Source: Erysipelatoclostridium sp. An173 (GTDB taxonomy: Bacteria > Bacillota_I > Bacilli_A > Erysipelotrichales > Coprobacillaceae). From it: a stretch of DNA of 64,000 bases. The position numbers were made by a program, and so were the translations under genes. The DNA lies in contig NZ_NFKR01000008.1 of the NCBI RefSeq assembly GCF_002160495.1, positions 1 through 64,000 on the forward strand, written 5' to 3'. The stretch's first letter is position 1. Every line of letters begins with the position of its first letter. The notes under the pieces are model-generated. The model had not been told where the DNA came from. It saw nothing but the letters and a program-made list of their open reading frames with translations, and ran no database searches. Positions 16,697 through 25,750 of the stretch are shown here, in pieces.

Positions 16697-17548
16697 ATGA
16701 AAAATTATTTAATTGTTACAGATACAACAAGTGCAATGAACGGGGATCAGGCTAAAAAATATGGAATTGAACTTGTTTCTTTAAGTGTGCTGATTGATCA
16801 TCAAGAATATAAAGATCAAATTGATATTTCAACAGAAGAGTTATATCAAAAATTAAGAGATGGTTGTATTCCAACAACTTCACAGCCTAATACTGGTTAT
16901 TTACAAAATTTAATGGAAAAATGGAAAAGTGAAAATTATGAAGCGATTATTGTTATAACATGCAGTAGTGATTTAAGCGGGACATGGAGCGGTTTTAATT
17001 TAGTTAAAAATGATTTAGAAATGGATAATATGTATATTTATGATAGTCGTCAAATTGGCGCTCCTGTTATGGATATGGCTATTTGTGCTAAAGAAATGGC
17101 TAATAATGATTGTAGTGTAGCTGAAATTTTTGAAATGTTAGAAAGAAAAAGTGCTAATGTATTTTCATTTTTAGCACCACTAGATTTTAAACAATTAGCT
17201 CGTTCTGGTAGATTATCACCATTGGCTGCTAAAATGGCAACGATTTTAAAAGTAAAAGCGTTGTTGTATTTAAAAGAAGATGGCAGCTGTGTTGATAAGT
17301 TTGCTATGAGTCGAACAGAAAGTAAAGTTATTAAGACAATGATTGAAAAGTTTAAATCAGCTAATGTTAATGCTCAGGATTTTAGAATCTATATTTCTCA
17401 TGCTGATAATGAAGAATTAGCTATTAAAGCTAAAAATTTATTACAAGATATTTTTGAGGGAATTGCAGTTTTTGTTAATAAACTTCCAGCGGTATTAACT
17501 TGTCATGGTGGACTTGGTTGTATTGCGATTCACTATATTTGTAAATAA
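16697..17548 (+). CDS. DegV family fatty-acid-binding protein
   Basis: A 283-residue protein with DegV signatures: TDTTSAM at the start, PTTSQPNTGYL near 55, ITCSSDLSGTWSG near 93, and the DSRQIG segment. In Firmicutes such proteins (FakB type) hold a fatty acid for phosphorylation by FakA, feeding exogenous fatty acids into phospholipid synthesis. No fakA gene is in the window, and several DegV paralogues are common, so the exact ligand is not known. It ends with CHGGLGCIAIHY, typical of the family C-terminus. Confidence 0.9.
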   Translation: MKNYLIVTDTTSAMNGDQAKKYGIELVSLSVLIDHQEYKDQIDISTEELYQKLRDGCIPTTSQPNTGYLQNLMEKWKSENYEAIIVITCSSDLSGTWSGFNLVKNDLEMDNMYIYDSRQIGAPVMDMAICAKEMANNDCSVAEIFEMLERKSANVFSFLAPLDFKQLARSGRLSPLAAKMATILKVKALLYLKEDGSCVDKFAMSRTESKVIKTMIEKFKSANVNAQDFRIYISHADNEELAIKAKNLLQDIFEGIAVFVNKLPAVLTCHGGLGCIAIHYICK

Positions 17549-17632
17549 AATAATGTTTTTAAAGTGATATTTATAATGCAATATAAATATCATTTTATTG
17601 TATTATTTAATAATATAAAGGGGGCTAGCAAA

Positions 17633-18604
17633 ATGAAAGTTGTGGATATGCATTGTGATACTATTTCAAGAATATATAAAGAAGGTGGCAGTTTAAAAGA
17701 AAATGATTTTAACGTTGATTTAAACAAGATGAAAAAAGGGGATTATCTTTTACAAAACTTTGCAATGTTTGTTAATTTAAAAAGTAATCCTGATCCGTTA
17801 ACTAAAGCACAGCAATTAATTGATTTATATTATCAAGAACTAGCAAGAAATCAGGATATTATTAAACCAGTATTTAGTTATCAAGATATTGTTGATAATC
17901 AAGAAAAAGGATTGATGTCAGCATTATTAACATTAGAAGAAGGGGCCGTTGTTAACAATGATTTAGCGATTTTGCGCAATTATTATCGTCTTGGTGTTAG
18001 AATGATTACGTTAACCTGGAATCATCCAAATGGGATAGGTTATCCTAATATGTTAAGTGGTGAAGGATTTGCTCGTTTAAAAAGCATTAATACTGATAAG
18101 GGATTAACTGATTTTGGAATTGCTTATATCCAGGAAATGGAACGCTTGAAAATGATCATCGACGTATCACATTTAGGTGATGCTGGATTTTATGATGTCT
18201 TGAAATATACAACTAAACCATTTGTTGCTTCACATAGTAATGCTCGTAGTGTTTGTGATGTTGCTCGTAATTTAAGTGATGATATGATTAAAGAACTGGC
18301 AAAACGTGGTGGGGTAATGGGAATTAATTTTTGTGGTGACTTTTTAAAACAGTCTGATACTGGTGATGAAAGATCATGTATTGAAGATATGGTAAAACAT
18401 ATTTTATATATTAAAGATCTAGTTGGAATTGATTATGTTGGTTTAGGCAGTGACTTTGATGGAATTAGTCAAAATCTGGAAATTAAAGATGCTTCGATGA
18501 TGCCTTTGTTACAAAAAGCTTTAGAAGATGCCGGATTGACTAATGATGAAATTGAAAAAGTTTTTTATAGAAATGTTTTGCGGGTATATCAAGAAGTATT
18601 ATAA
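17633..18604 (+). CDS. Membrane-dipeptidase family (M19) dipeptidase
   Basis: About 323 residues with the renal-dipeptidase pattern: H7 and D9 in VDMHCDT, the bridging glutamate in LLTLEEGA, and the metal histidines in DVSHLGD and ASHSNAR. GLGSDFDGI near the C-terminus is also conserved. It cleaves dipeptides, often including D-amino-acid or modified ones, using a binuclear zinc site. There is no signal peptide, so it is cytoplasmic. The start is placed at 17633: AAAGGGGG ends eight bases upstream and the family motif begins four residues in; the 23 extra codons upstream lack a site. Confidence 0.92.
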   Translation: MKVVDMHCDTISRIYKEGGSLKENDFNVDLNKMKKGDYLLQNFAMFVNLKSNPDPLTKAQQLIDLYYQELARNQDIIKPVFSYQDIVDNQEKGLMSALLTLEEGAVVNNDLAILRNYYRLGVRMITLTWNHPNGIGYPNMLSGEGFARLKSINTDKGLTDFGIAYIQEMERLKMIIDVSHLGDAGFYDVLKYTTKPFVASHSNARSVCDVARNLSDDMIKELAKRGGVMGINFCGDFLKQSDTGDERSCIEDMVKHILYIKDLVGIDYVGLGSDFDGISQNLEIKDASMMPLLQKALEDAGLTNDEIEKVFYRNVLRVYQEVL

Positions 18605-18608
18605 ACGT

Positions 18609-18747
18609 AAAATGGCAAGTGGGGAAAAGCACTTGCCATCTTTTTATTAGTTATCAGGGAAAGGATACTAATAATATATGATATCAGGGAAGGATATCGT
18701 TATATCTTGTAGTCATTATATTGAAGGGAAAATCGAATATCTTTTGA
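18609..18747 (-). ncRNA. Candidate small RNA with four UUCCC hairpin loops
   Basis: Read on the minus strand, a promoter-like pair (TTGACC, 17 bases, TATAAG; 18781-18753) is followed by hairpins at 18740-18718, 18700-18678 and 18667-18652, and then the 10-bp stem at 18639-18612 with U4. The loops read CGAUUUUCCCUUCG, CUUCCCU, CUUUCCCU and CUUUUCCC: every one shows UUCCC. The middle stem (GATATC/GATATC plus two pairs) is perfect. Loop-exposed C-rich motifs that pair with Shine-Dalgarno sequences are known from staphylococcal sRNAs. The region has no ORF on either strand. No expression evidence; weak U-run. Confidence 0.38.
18612..18646 (+). terminator. Intrinsic terminator after the dipeptidase (possibly bidirectional)
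   Basis: ATGGCAAGTG pairs perfectly with CACTTGCCAT around an 8-base loop, then C and five T. On the minus strand the same stem is followed by four T. Confidence 0.8.
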
Positions 18748-18752
18748 CTACG

Positions 18753-18781
18753 CTTATAATATATATTAAAAGGTTGGTCAA
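18753..18781 (-). promoter_or_regulatory. Candidate promoter for the minus-strand small RNA
   Basis: On the minus strand TTGACC (18781-18776) and TATAAG (18758-18753) are 17 bases apart. Predicted start near 18747. Confidence 0.4.
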
Positions 18782-18862
18782 AATGTAAAAAGAATATAAA
18801 AAAATATGTGAAATTAATTTTTTTACAGCTATAAGTGAGCTATTTTAAATTATCAAAATATA

Positions 18863-18875
18863 GTGTATAATACAC
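18863..18875 (+). promoter_or_regulatory. -10 element with overlapping dyad upstream of rpiR-type gene
   Basis: GTGTATAATACAC is a perfect 5-bp dyad around TAA and contains TATAAT (18866-18871). No good -35 lies 17 bases upstream. A dyad over a -10 suggests an operator, perhaps for autoregulation. Confidence 0.35.
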
Positions 18876-18894
18876 ATAAGTGGAGGATAGCATA

Positions 18895-19710
18895 ATGAAA
18901 AGTTTGTTTTATCGTTTGATTATCTTTTTAGATACAGCTAGCGAGGCAGATACAAATTATAATATTGCCTGGTATATGGCACACAATTTTTCCAAAGTAG
19001 CTAAAATGGGAATTAGCCAGCTGGCTAAAGAATGTTATGTTTCCCCTGCTACAATTTCCCGTTTTTGTCGTGCTCTTGGATATGAAAACTATGCACATTT
19101 AAAGCAGGAATGTTCTTCTTTTGCTTCTGATAGTAAAAAGTTTAATAACTTGATTAATGTTCCTTTAAATGTTATGAAAGATAAACCACAGGCATGTACT
19201 GAATATTATAGTCAGCAAGTATGTCATGCAGTCGCTAATTTGACACATTATTTAGATTGGAATGTTATTGATAAAGTTTTAGAATTGATTCATGATAGTG
19301 ATTCGGTTGCTTTTTTTGGAACACAGTTTTCACATTCGGCAGCATTACATTTTCAAACTGATTTATTGATGCTTGAAAAGTTTACAATGGCTTATATGGA
19401 AACACAACGGCAAATTGAATGTGCACGATCTTTAGATAGAAATAGTGTTGCTATTATTATGACTGTAAATGGGTTTTATTTAAAAAGTAATACTAAGGTA
19501 TTGCAGTATTTAAAAAAAGCTCATTGCAAAGTTGTTTTGATTACTAATAATCCTGGTATTGATATTGGAATAGATGTTGATTATACTATCATATTAGGTG
19601 ATAGCAAGCAAAGAAAAACAGGTAAGCATACATTGCTTACAACTGTTGAGTTGATGTCACTTAGATATTATTCATTATATTATCCAGATGTTCAGGAAAA
19701 TATTGTTTAA
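18895..19710 (+). CDS. RpiR/MurR-family transcriptional regulator (HTH plus SIS domain)
   Basis: About 271 residues. The N-terminal 75 residues form the RpiR helix-turn-helix (GISQLAKECYVSPATISRFCRALGY). Residues 120-250 form a SIS domain, which usually binds a phosphosugar (DSVAFFGTQFSHSAALHFQ, then VAIIMTVNG, then VVLITNNPG). Such regulators sense sugar phosphates and control nearby catabolic genes; no evident sugar operon adjoins it, and fumarase genes follow. ATG 18895 is used because GGAGG at 18882-18886 is eight bases upstream; a GTG five codons earlier overlaps that site. Confidence 0.88.
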   Translation: MKSLFYRLIIFLDTASEADTNYNIAWYMAHNFSKVAKMGISQLAKECYVSPATISRFCRALGYENYAHLKQECSSFASDSKKFNNLINVPLNVMKDKPQACTEYYSQQVCHAVANLTHYLDWNVIDKVLELIHDSDSVAFFGTQFSHSAALHFQTDLLMLEKFTMAYMETQRQIECARSLDRNSVAIIMTVNGFYLKSNTKVLQYLKKAHCKVVLITNNPGIDIGIDVDYTIILGDSKQRKTGKHTLLTTVELMSLRYYSLYYPDVQENIV

Positions 19711-19733
19711 AAAGGTTGTTAAATACCTTTTTT
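19709..19733 (+). terminator. Intrinsic terminator after rpiR-type gene
   Basis: AAAAAGGT (19709-19716) pairs with ACCTTTTT (19725-19732). It ends just before the fumarase start, so the fumarase transcript may depend on readthrough. Confidence 0.7.
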
Positions 19734-19749
19734 TATGAAAGGAATAAAG

Positions 19750-20592
19750 ATGCGAGAAATTAAATGTGAAGATATTATAAAAACTGTAAAACAATTATGT
19801 AAAGAAGCTGCTTGCAATTTACCAGAAGATGTTTTTAATACGATAAAAAATAAAGCAGAAAATGAACCTTATCCATTAGCTAAAAAGACATTGGATGTTT
19901 TAGTTGAAAATGCAATTTTGGCTAAAGAACAAATGATGCCAATTTGTCAGGATACCGGAATGGCATTTGTTTATGTGACAATTGGTCAAGAAGTCCATGT
20001 TGATGGTGATTTAAAAGAAGCGATTAATGAAGGAGTTCGTCAAGGATATCAAGAAGGGTATTTAAGAAAGTCGGTTGTTGATGATCCATTATTTGATCGT
20101 GTTAATACTAAAGATAATACTCCTGCAATAATTTATTTTGATATTGTAGCAGGTGATGAGTTTAAAATAGTAGTGGCCCCTAAAGGATTTGGTTCTGAAA
20201 ATATGTCACAAGTAAAAATGTTAAAACCAAGTGATGGTGTTCAAGGGGTAAAAGATTTTGTTTTAAAAGTTGTTAATGATGCTGGTCCTAATGCCTGTCC
20301 ACCGATGGTAATTGGTGTAGGAATTGGTGGGTCTTTTGATAAGGTAACAATGCTTGCAAAAAAAGCAATGTTACGTGAAATAGGAACTCATCATCAAGAT
20401 AGTCGCTATGCTTTGTTAGAAGATGAACTATTGCAATTAGTAAATGCTTCAGGAATTGGTCCAGCTGGATATGGTGGTAAGACAACAGCGTTGTCTTTAA
20501 ATATTGAAACTTATCCAACTCATATTGCGGGAATGCCTGTTGCAGTTAGTATTTGCTGTCATGTTTCTCGACATAAGGAGGCTAGATTATGA
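19750..20592 (+). CDS. fumA: Fumarate hydratase class I, alpha subunit
   Basis: 280 residues of the two-subunit class I (iron-sulfur) hydro-lyase. Cysteines for the [4Fe-4S] cluster are visible: C66 in PICQDTGMA, C183 in PNACPP, and C269/C270 in SICCHVSR. GIGIGGSFDK and YGGKTTAL are also typical. It interconverts fumarate and malate with the beta subunit; the related L(+)-tartrate dehydratase has the same architecture and cannot be fully excluded. The cluster is oxygen-sensitive, fitting an anaerobe. ATG 19750 follows GAAAGGAA; an in-frame ATG at 19735 lies in the terminator T run. Confidence 0.9.
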   Translation: MREIKCEDIIKTVKQLCKEAACNLPEDVFNTIKNKAENEPYPLAKKTLDVLVENAILAKEQMMPICQDTGMAFVYVTIGQEVHVDGDLKEAINEGVRQGYQEGYLRKSVVDDPLFDRVNTKDNTPAIIYFDIVAGDEFKIVVAPKGFGSENMSQVKMLKPSDGVQGVKDFVLKVVNDAGPNACPPMVIGVGIGGSFDKVTMLAKKAMLREIGTHHQDSRYALLEDELLQLVNASGIGPAGYGGKTTALSLNIETYPTHIAGMPVAVSICCHVSRHKEARL

Positions 20593-21143
20593 TTAAATTA
20601 ACAACGCCGCTTACAAAAGAAAAGATTAGAAAATTACATGCTGGCGATGAAGTATTGCTAAGTGGAGTAATTTATACTGGGCGTGATGCTGCTCATAAAA
20701 GATTAATGGCATTACTTGATGAAGGAAAGGAATTACCATTCCCTTTAAAAGATCAGGTGATTTTCTATGTTGGACCAACCCCTAGTAAACCGGGTCAGGT
20801 TTTTGGTAGTGGCGGACCAACAACTTCAGGACGTATGGACGCTTATGCGCCCCGCTTAATTGAACAAGGTTTACGTTCAATGATTGGTAAAGGATATCGT
20901 CAAGATGCTGTAAAAAAAGCAATAGTAGAAAATACTGGTGTATATTTTGGTGCTATTGGTGGTGCCGGGGCGATGATGTCGCATTGTATTAAAGAGTGTG
21001 AGGTTATTGCTTTTGATGATTTAGGACCTGAAGCAATTCGCCGTTTGGTCGTTGAAGATATGCCGTTAGTAGTAATTATTGATAGTGAAGGTAATGATCA
21101 ATATGAAATTGGTCGAAAAGATTATTTAGATTCATATAAATAA
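20589..21143 (+). CDS. fumB: Fumarate hydratase class I, beta subunit
   Basis: 184 residues matching the C-terminal half of class I fumarases: LTTPLTKEKIRKLHAGDEVLLSG at the start, YTGRDAAHKRL near 35, and the GPTTSGRMD segment near 80. IGGAGAMMSHCIKE and LGPEAIRRL follow. It overlaps the alpha gene by four bases (ATGA), so translation is coupled and subunits are made in equal amounts. Fumarase here most likely serves succinate or aspartate fermentation. A tartrate dehydratase beta subunit is the alternative. Confidence 0.9.
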   Translation: MIKLTTPLTKEKIRKLHAGDEVLLSGVIYTGRDAAHKRLMALLDEGKELPFPLKDQVIFYVGPTPSKPGQVFGSGGPTTSGRMDAYAPRLIEQGLRSMIGKGYRQDAVKKAIVENTGVYFGAIGGAGAMMSHCIKECEVIAFDDLGPEAIRRLVVEDMPLVVIIDSEGNDQYEIGRKDYLDSYK

Positions 21144-21157
21144 AAGGAGTAAAAAGA

Positions 21158-22402
21158 ATGTTTAGAAAAAAAAGAGATTATGGTTATTATAGTAGCTATG
21201 GTGGTAGTAGTAGTCGTTTAAGAGTTGGTAGAGTGGCTATTATCGGTGTGGTTATTGCTGTTGTAATCATCGCAGTAGTTATTGTTTTAAACTTGACTCG
21301 AATTCAATTGATGTTTAAAGGATATTCGTTTTCACAAGCTAGTGAGATTTTATCATTAACTAAAGAAGAAGAGAATGAAATTTTAGCACATGATAAAATG
21401 GATCATATCGTTAACTGGATCGAAGAATCTGATAATGTTGAATGGTATGACGAATATGAAAGATATTTAGGATTAAATAAAAAATTAGAATATGCTGATG
21501 TTGTTAGCTATGTTGATAATTTATATGAAACTCAAGTACCTAAATTAAAAAGTCTTTCATATAGTAATGATGATATTTGGAAATTAATTGAAGATGGTGC
21601 TAGTGAAGATGATTTCCAATATTTAATTGATAATAATTATAGTGCTAATGATTTAGAACCATATAGTAAGGTTGAAGGTTATAAAATTCAAAATTTAGCT
21701 GGTTATATTAGTGCTTATGCTACATATAAAGATTATAATTATGCAGTTTGTATAACTAATTATCCATTTATTATTTCTAGTAATGGAGACCCTCAAGATA
21801 GTTATACTATCAGTAATCCTGATGAATTATTAACATTAGTTAAAAAAGGTTTCTATTTACCAGATGATTATGAACCAGAATTAGTAGAACCAGATATTCC
21901 GGTTGCTCCAGATTGTGAAAATTCACAAATGACACCAGAAACTTCTAAAGCATTAACTAAGATGTATGAAGCTGCAAAAAAAGAAGGGTTAGAATTAGTT
22001 GTAAATAGTGCTTATCGTTCATATGAAACTCAAGTAGCAATTTATAACGATTTTGAAACACGTTATGGTGGTCAATATGCTTCTGAATACGTAGCAGCAC
22101 CTGGTGCTAGTGAACATCAAACTGGTTTGGGTCTAGATTTAACTTCTCAAAGTGTTGTTGATGGTGAAAGAATTACATTTGGTGATACTGAAGAATATCG
22201 CTGGGTAGTTGAAAATTGTTATAAATATGGTTTTATCATCAGATTTGAAGATGGTACTGATGGTATTACTGGTATTGCTCATGAACCATGGCATTTACGC
22301 TATGTAGGTGAAGATGTTGCCAAAGAAATTGTAAAAAATAAATGGACTTTTGAAGAATATTGTTTATACAACAATGTTATGCCAAAAGTTGAAGAGAAAT
22401 AA
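21158..22402 (+). CDS. VanY-like D-alanyl-D-alanine carboxypeptidase (M15B)
   Basis: A 414-residue membrane-anchored protein. A basic Tyr/Ser-rich start leads to one transmembrane helix (residues 25-47), a helical region of about 200 residues, then the M15B domain (255-400). The zinc site is intact: SAYRSYETQ near 285, H320 and D327 in GASEHQTGLGLDL, and E376 and H379 in HEPWHLRYVG. It removes the terminal D-alanine from peptidoglycan stem peptides outside the cell. There is no van cluster around it, so a housekeeping wall role is likelier than glycopeptide resistance. It starts 14 bases after the fumarase beta gene. Confidence 0.92.
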   Translation: MFRKKRDYGYYSSYGGSSSRLRVGRVAIIGVVIAVVIIAVVIVLNLTRIQLMFKGYSFSQASEILSLTKEEENEILAHDKMDHIVNWIEESDNVEWYDEYERYLGLNKKLEYADVVSYVDNLYETQVPKLKSLSYSNDDIWKLIEDGASEDDFQYLIDNNYSANDLEPYSKVEGYKIQNLAGYISAYATYKDYNYAVCITNYPFIISSNGDPQDSYTISNPDELLTLVKKGFYLPDDYEPELVEPDIPVAPDCENSQMTPETSKALTKMYEAAKKEGLELVVNSAYRSYETQVAIYNDFETRYGGQYASEYVAAPGASEHQTGLGLDLTSQSVVDGERITFGDTEEYRWVVENCYKYGFIIRFEDGTDGITGIAHEPWHLRYVGEDVAKEIVKNKWTFEEYCLYNNVMPKVEEK

Positions 22403-22429
22403 TCTAGGGTTTTACTCTAGATTATTTTA
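22398..22429 (+). terminator. Hairpin terminator after the carboxypeptidase
   Basis: AATAATCTAG pairs perfectly with CTAGATTATT around nine bases, then a short T run. The first arm overlaps the stop codon. Confidence 0.65.
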
Positions 22430-22440
22430 ATGAGGTGGAT

Positions 22441-24069
22441 ATGAAAACATTAATTACAACATTAAATTCAAAATATATACATAAATCATTATCAGTTAGA
22501 TTATTATATGTAGCGACTATTGCTTACCACAATACTGATTTTAAAGAATATACTATCAAAGATAATCTTGATAATATTGTACAAGATATAATTAAGCAAG
22601 AAATTGATATTTTAGCGATAAGTGTTTATATCTGGAATGTTGATTTAGTACGTGAGTTAATTATTAAATTAAAAAGTATTAAATCTGATTTAATTATTGT
22701 TGTTGGTGGTCCAGAAGTAAGTTATGAGATTGATTATTTTTTAGATAATTTTGAAATTGATTATTTAATTAGTGGTGAAGGTGAAGTTGCTTTTAAACAG
22801 TTATTAGATTGTCTTGAAAATAATCAAGAGGTTGATATTCAAGGAATCAGTAGTAAAAATAAGCGTGATTATCGCCAGACTAAACCAGTTGACTTAGCTT
22901 ATGTAGAATCGTTAGAATCACCATATTTATTATCAAGAGATTTACCAGATATGGCTAATCGAATTTTGTATTTTGAAACTAGCCGTGGCTGCCCATATCA
23001 ATGTCAATATTGTTTATCGTCTTTAGAAAAAGGATTACGTTTTTTTAGTTTAGATTATTTAAAAGAGCAATTACAGTTAATTATTAATAGTGGTGTTAAA
23101 ACGATAAAGCTATTAGATCGAAGTTTTAATGCTAAAACTTCCCATGCTTTAGCTATTTTAGAATTTGTTTTTAAAAATGCCAAGCCTGGCATGCAATTCC
23201 AGTTTGAAATTAATGGTGATGTTTTAGATCAAAAAATTATTGATTATATTAATGATTATGCCCCTGATGGTTTGTTGCGATTTGAAATAGGGATTCAGTC
23301 AACTTATGATCCAACAAATGAAATTGTGCGTCGTTATCAAGATTTTAATCGATTAAGTGAAGTAATTAGACAATTACAGTCTAATCATAAAATTGATTTT
23401 CATTTAGATTTAATTGCTGGTTTACCACTAGAAAATCTTAGTCGTTTTGCAAAATCTTTTGATGATGTCTTTGCTTTTAGACCTAAAGAATTACAACTTG
23501 GCTTTTTAAAACTATTAAGAGGAACTAGTTTACGAAATGAAGCTAATAAGTATGGCTATGTTTATGATTCTAAACCACCATACGAGTTAATTGAAAGTAA
23601 TGATTTATCTAAAGAGGATATTAAAAAAATTCATTTGGCTGAAGAAATGCTGGAAAAATTCTGGAATAGTGGCAAAATGCCTATAACAATGAATAAGGTC
23701 ATGGATAATGTCAGTTCACCATTTTACTTTTTTATGGAATTTGGTAAGTATTATCTAGAACATGGTTTTAAGCTGTTTAAGTTTCAAAATGATGAATTAT
23801 TTAGTTATTTAAATCAATATTTAAATTATGAATATGAAGATTTATTGATAGAAGATTATTTACGATTAACCAAAGTAAAACCAAAACGCTGGTGGAAAAG
23901 TCGTATAAGTAAACAACAATCTCGTGATGTTATGCATCAGTTAGTTGAAAAGTATCATTTAGATCAAGAAGAATTATTTAGATATGGTTTGGTAGAAAAA
24001 TTAGATAGTGGATATATTGTTGCTATATATAAAAATTATCATGCCAATGTCAAAAAATATCTTTTATAA
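22441..24069 (+). CDS. B12-binding-domain radical SAM protein
   Basis: 542 residues. The first 140 residues have the cobalamin-binding Rossmann-like domain (DILAISVYIWNVDLV, VVGGPEVS, DYLISGEGE). The radical SAM core follows with C184, C188 and C191 in RGCPYQCQYCLSS (CxxxCxxC for the [4Fe-4S] cluster). The C-terminal part, with an ETSRGCP core and KELQLGFLKLLRGTSLR, resembles the DUF4080-type subfamily common in Firmicutes. The reaction is unknown; members include methyltransferases and RNA or lipid modifiers. No classical histidine-on B12 DxHxxG motif is evident. GAGG lies five bases before ATG 22441. Confidence 0.85.
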   Translation: MKTLITTLNSKYIHKSLSVRLLYVATIAYHNTDFKEYTIKDNLDNIVQDIIKQEIDILAISVYIWNVDLVRELIIKLKSIKSDLIIVVGGPEVSYEIDYFLDNFEIDYLISGEGEVAFKQLLDCLENNQEVDIQGISSKNKRDYRQTKPVDLAYVESLESPYLLSRDLPDMANRILYFETSRGCPYQCQYCLSSLEKGLRFFSLDYLKEQLQLIINSGVKTIKLLDRSFNAKTSHALAILEFVFKNAKPGMQFQFEINGDVLDQKIIDYINDYAPDGLLRFEIGIQSTYDPTNEIVRRYQDFNRLSEVIRQLQSNHKIDFHLDLIAGLPLENLSRFAKSFDDVFAFRPKELQLGFLKLLRGTSLRNEANKYGYVYDSKPPYELIESNDLSKEDIKKIHLAEEMLEKFWNSGKMPITMNKVMDNVSSPFYFFMEFGKYYLEHGFKLFKFQNDELFSYLNQYLNYEYEDLLIEDYLRLTKVKPKRWWKSRISKQQSRDVMHQLVEKYHLDQEELFRYGLVEKLDSGYIVAIYKNYHANVKKYLL

Positions 24070-24117
24070 TTAACCAAAAATTCATTAAAATCTCTCTTTC
24101 TTTAGTATATAATATAA

Positions 24118-25607
<1,490 letters not shown>

Positions 25608-25750
25608 AAAACCGAATATTAGGTTTTTATAGATAAATTTGTGATTGGTAGTTATAACTTGCAGTGATAAAATATAGGTAGCGATGAAGTATATAACATG
25701 ATTTAATTAGTTAAATGCGATATACTAGTAAGTACATGGAGGGAATTGTA

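Noticed and set aside
21158-22402. VanY as part of a glycopeptide resistance cluster
   Set aside because: No vanHAX, vanRS or related gene is near.
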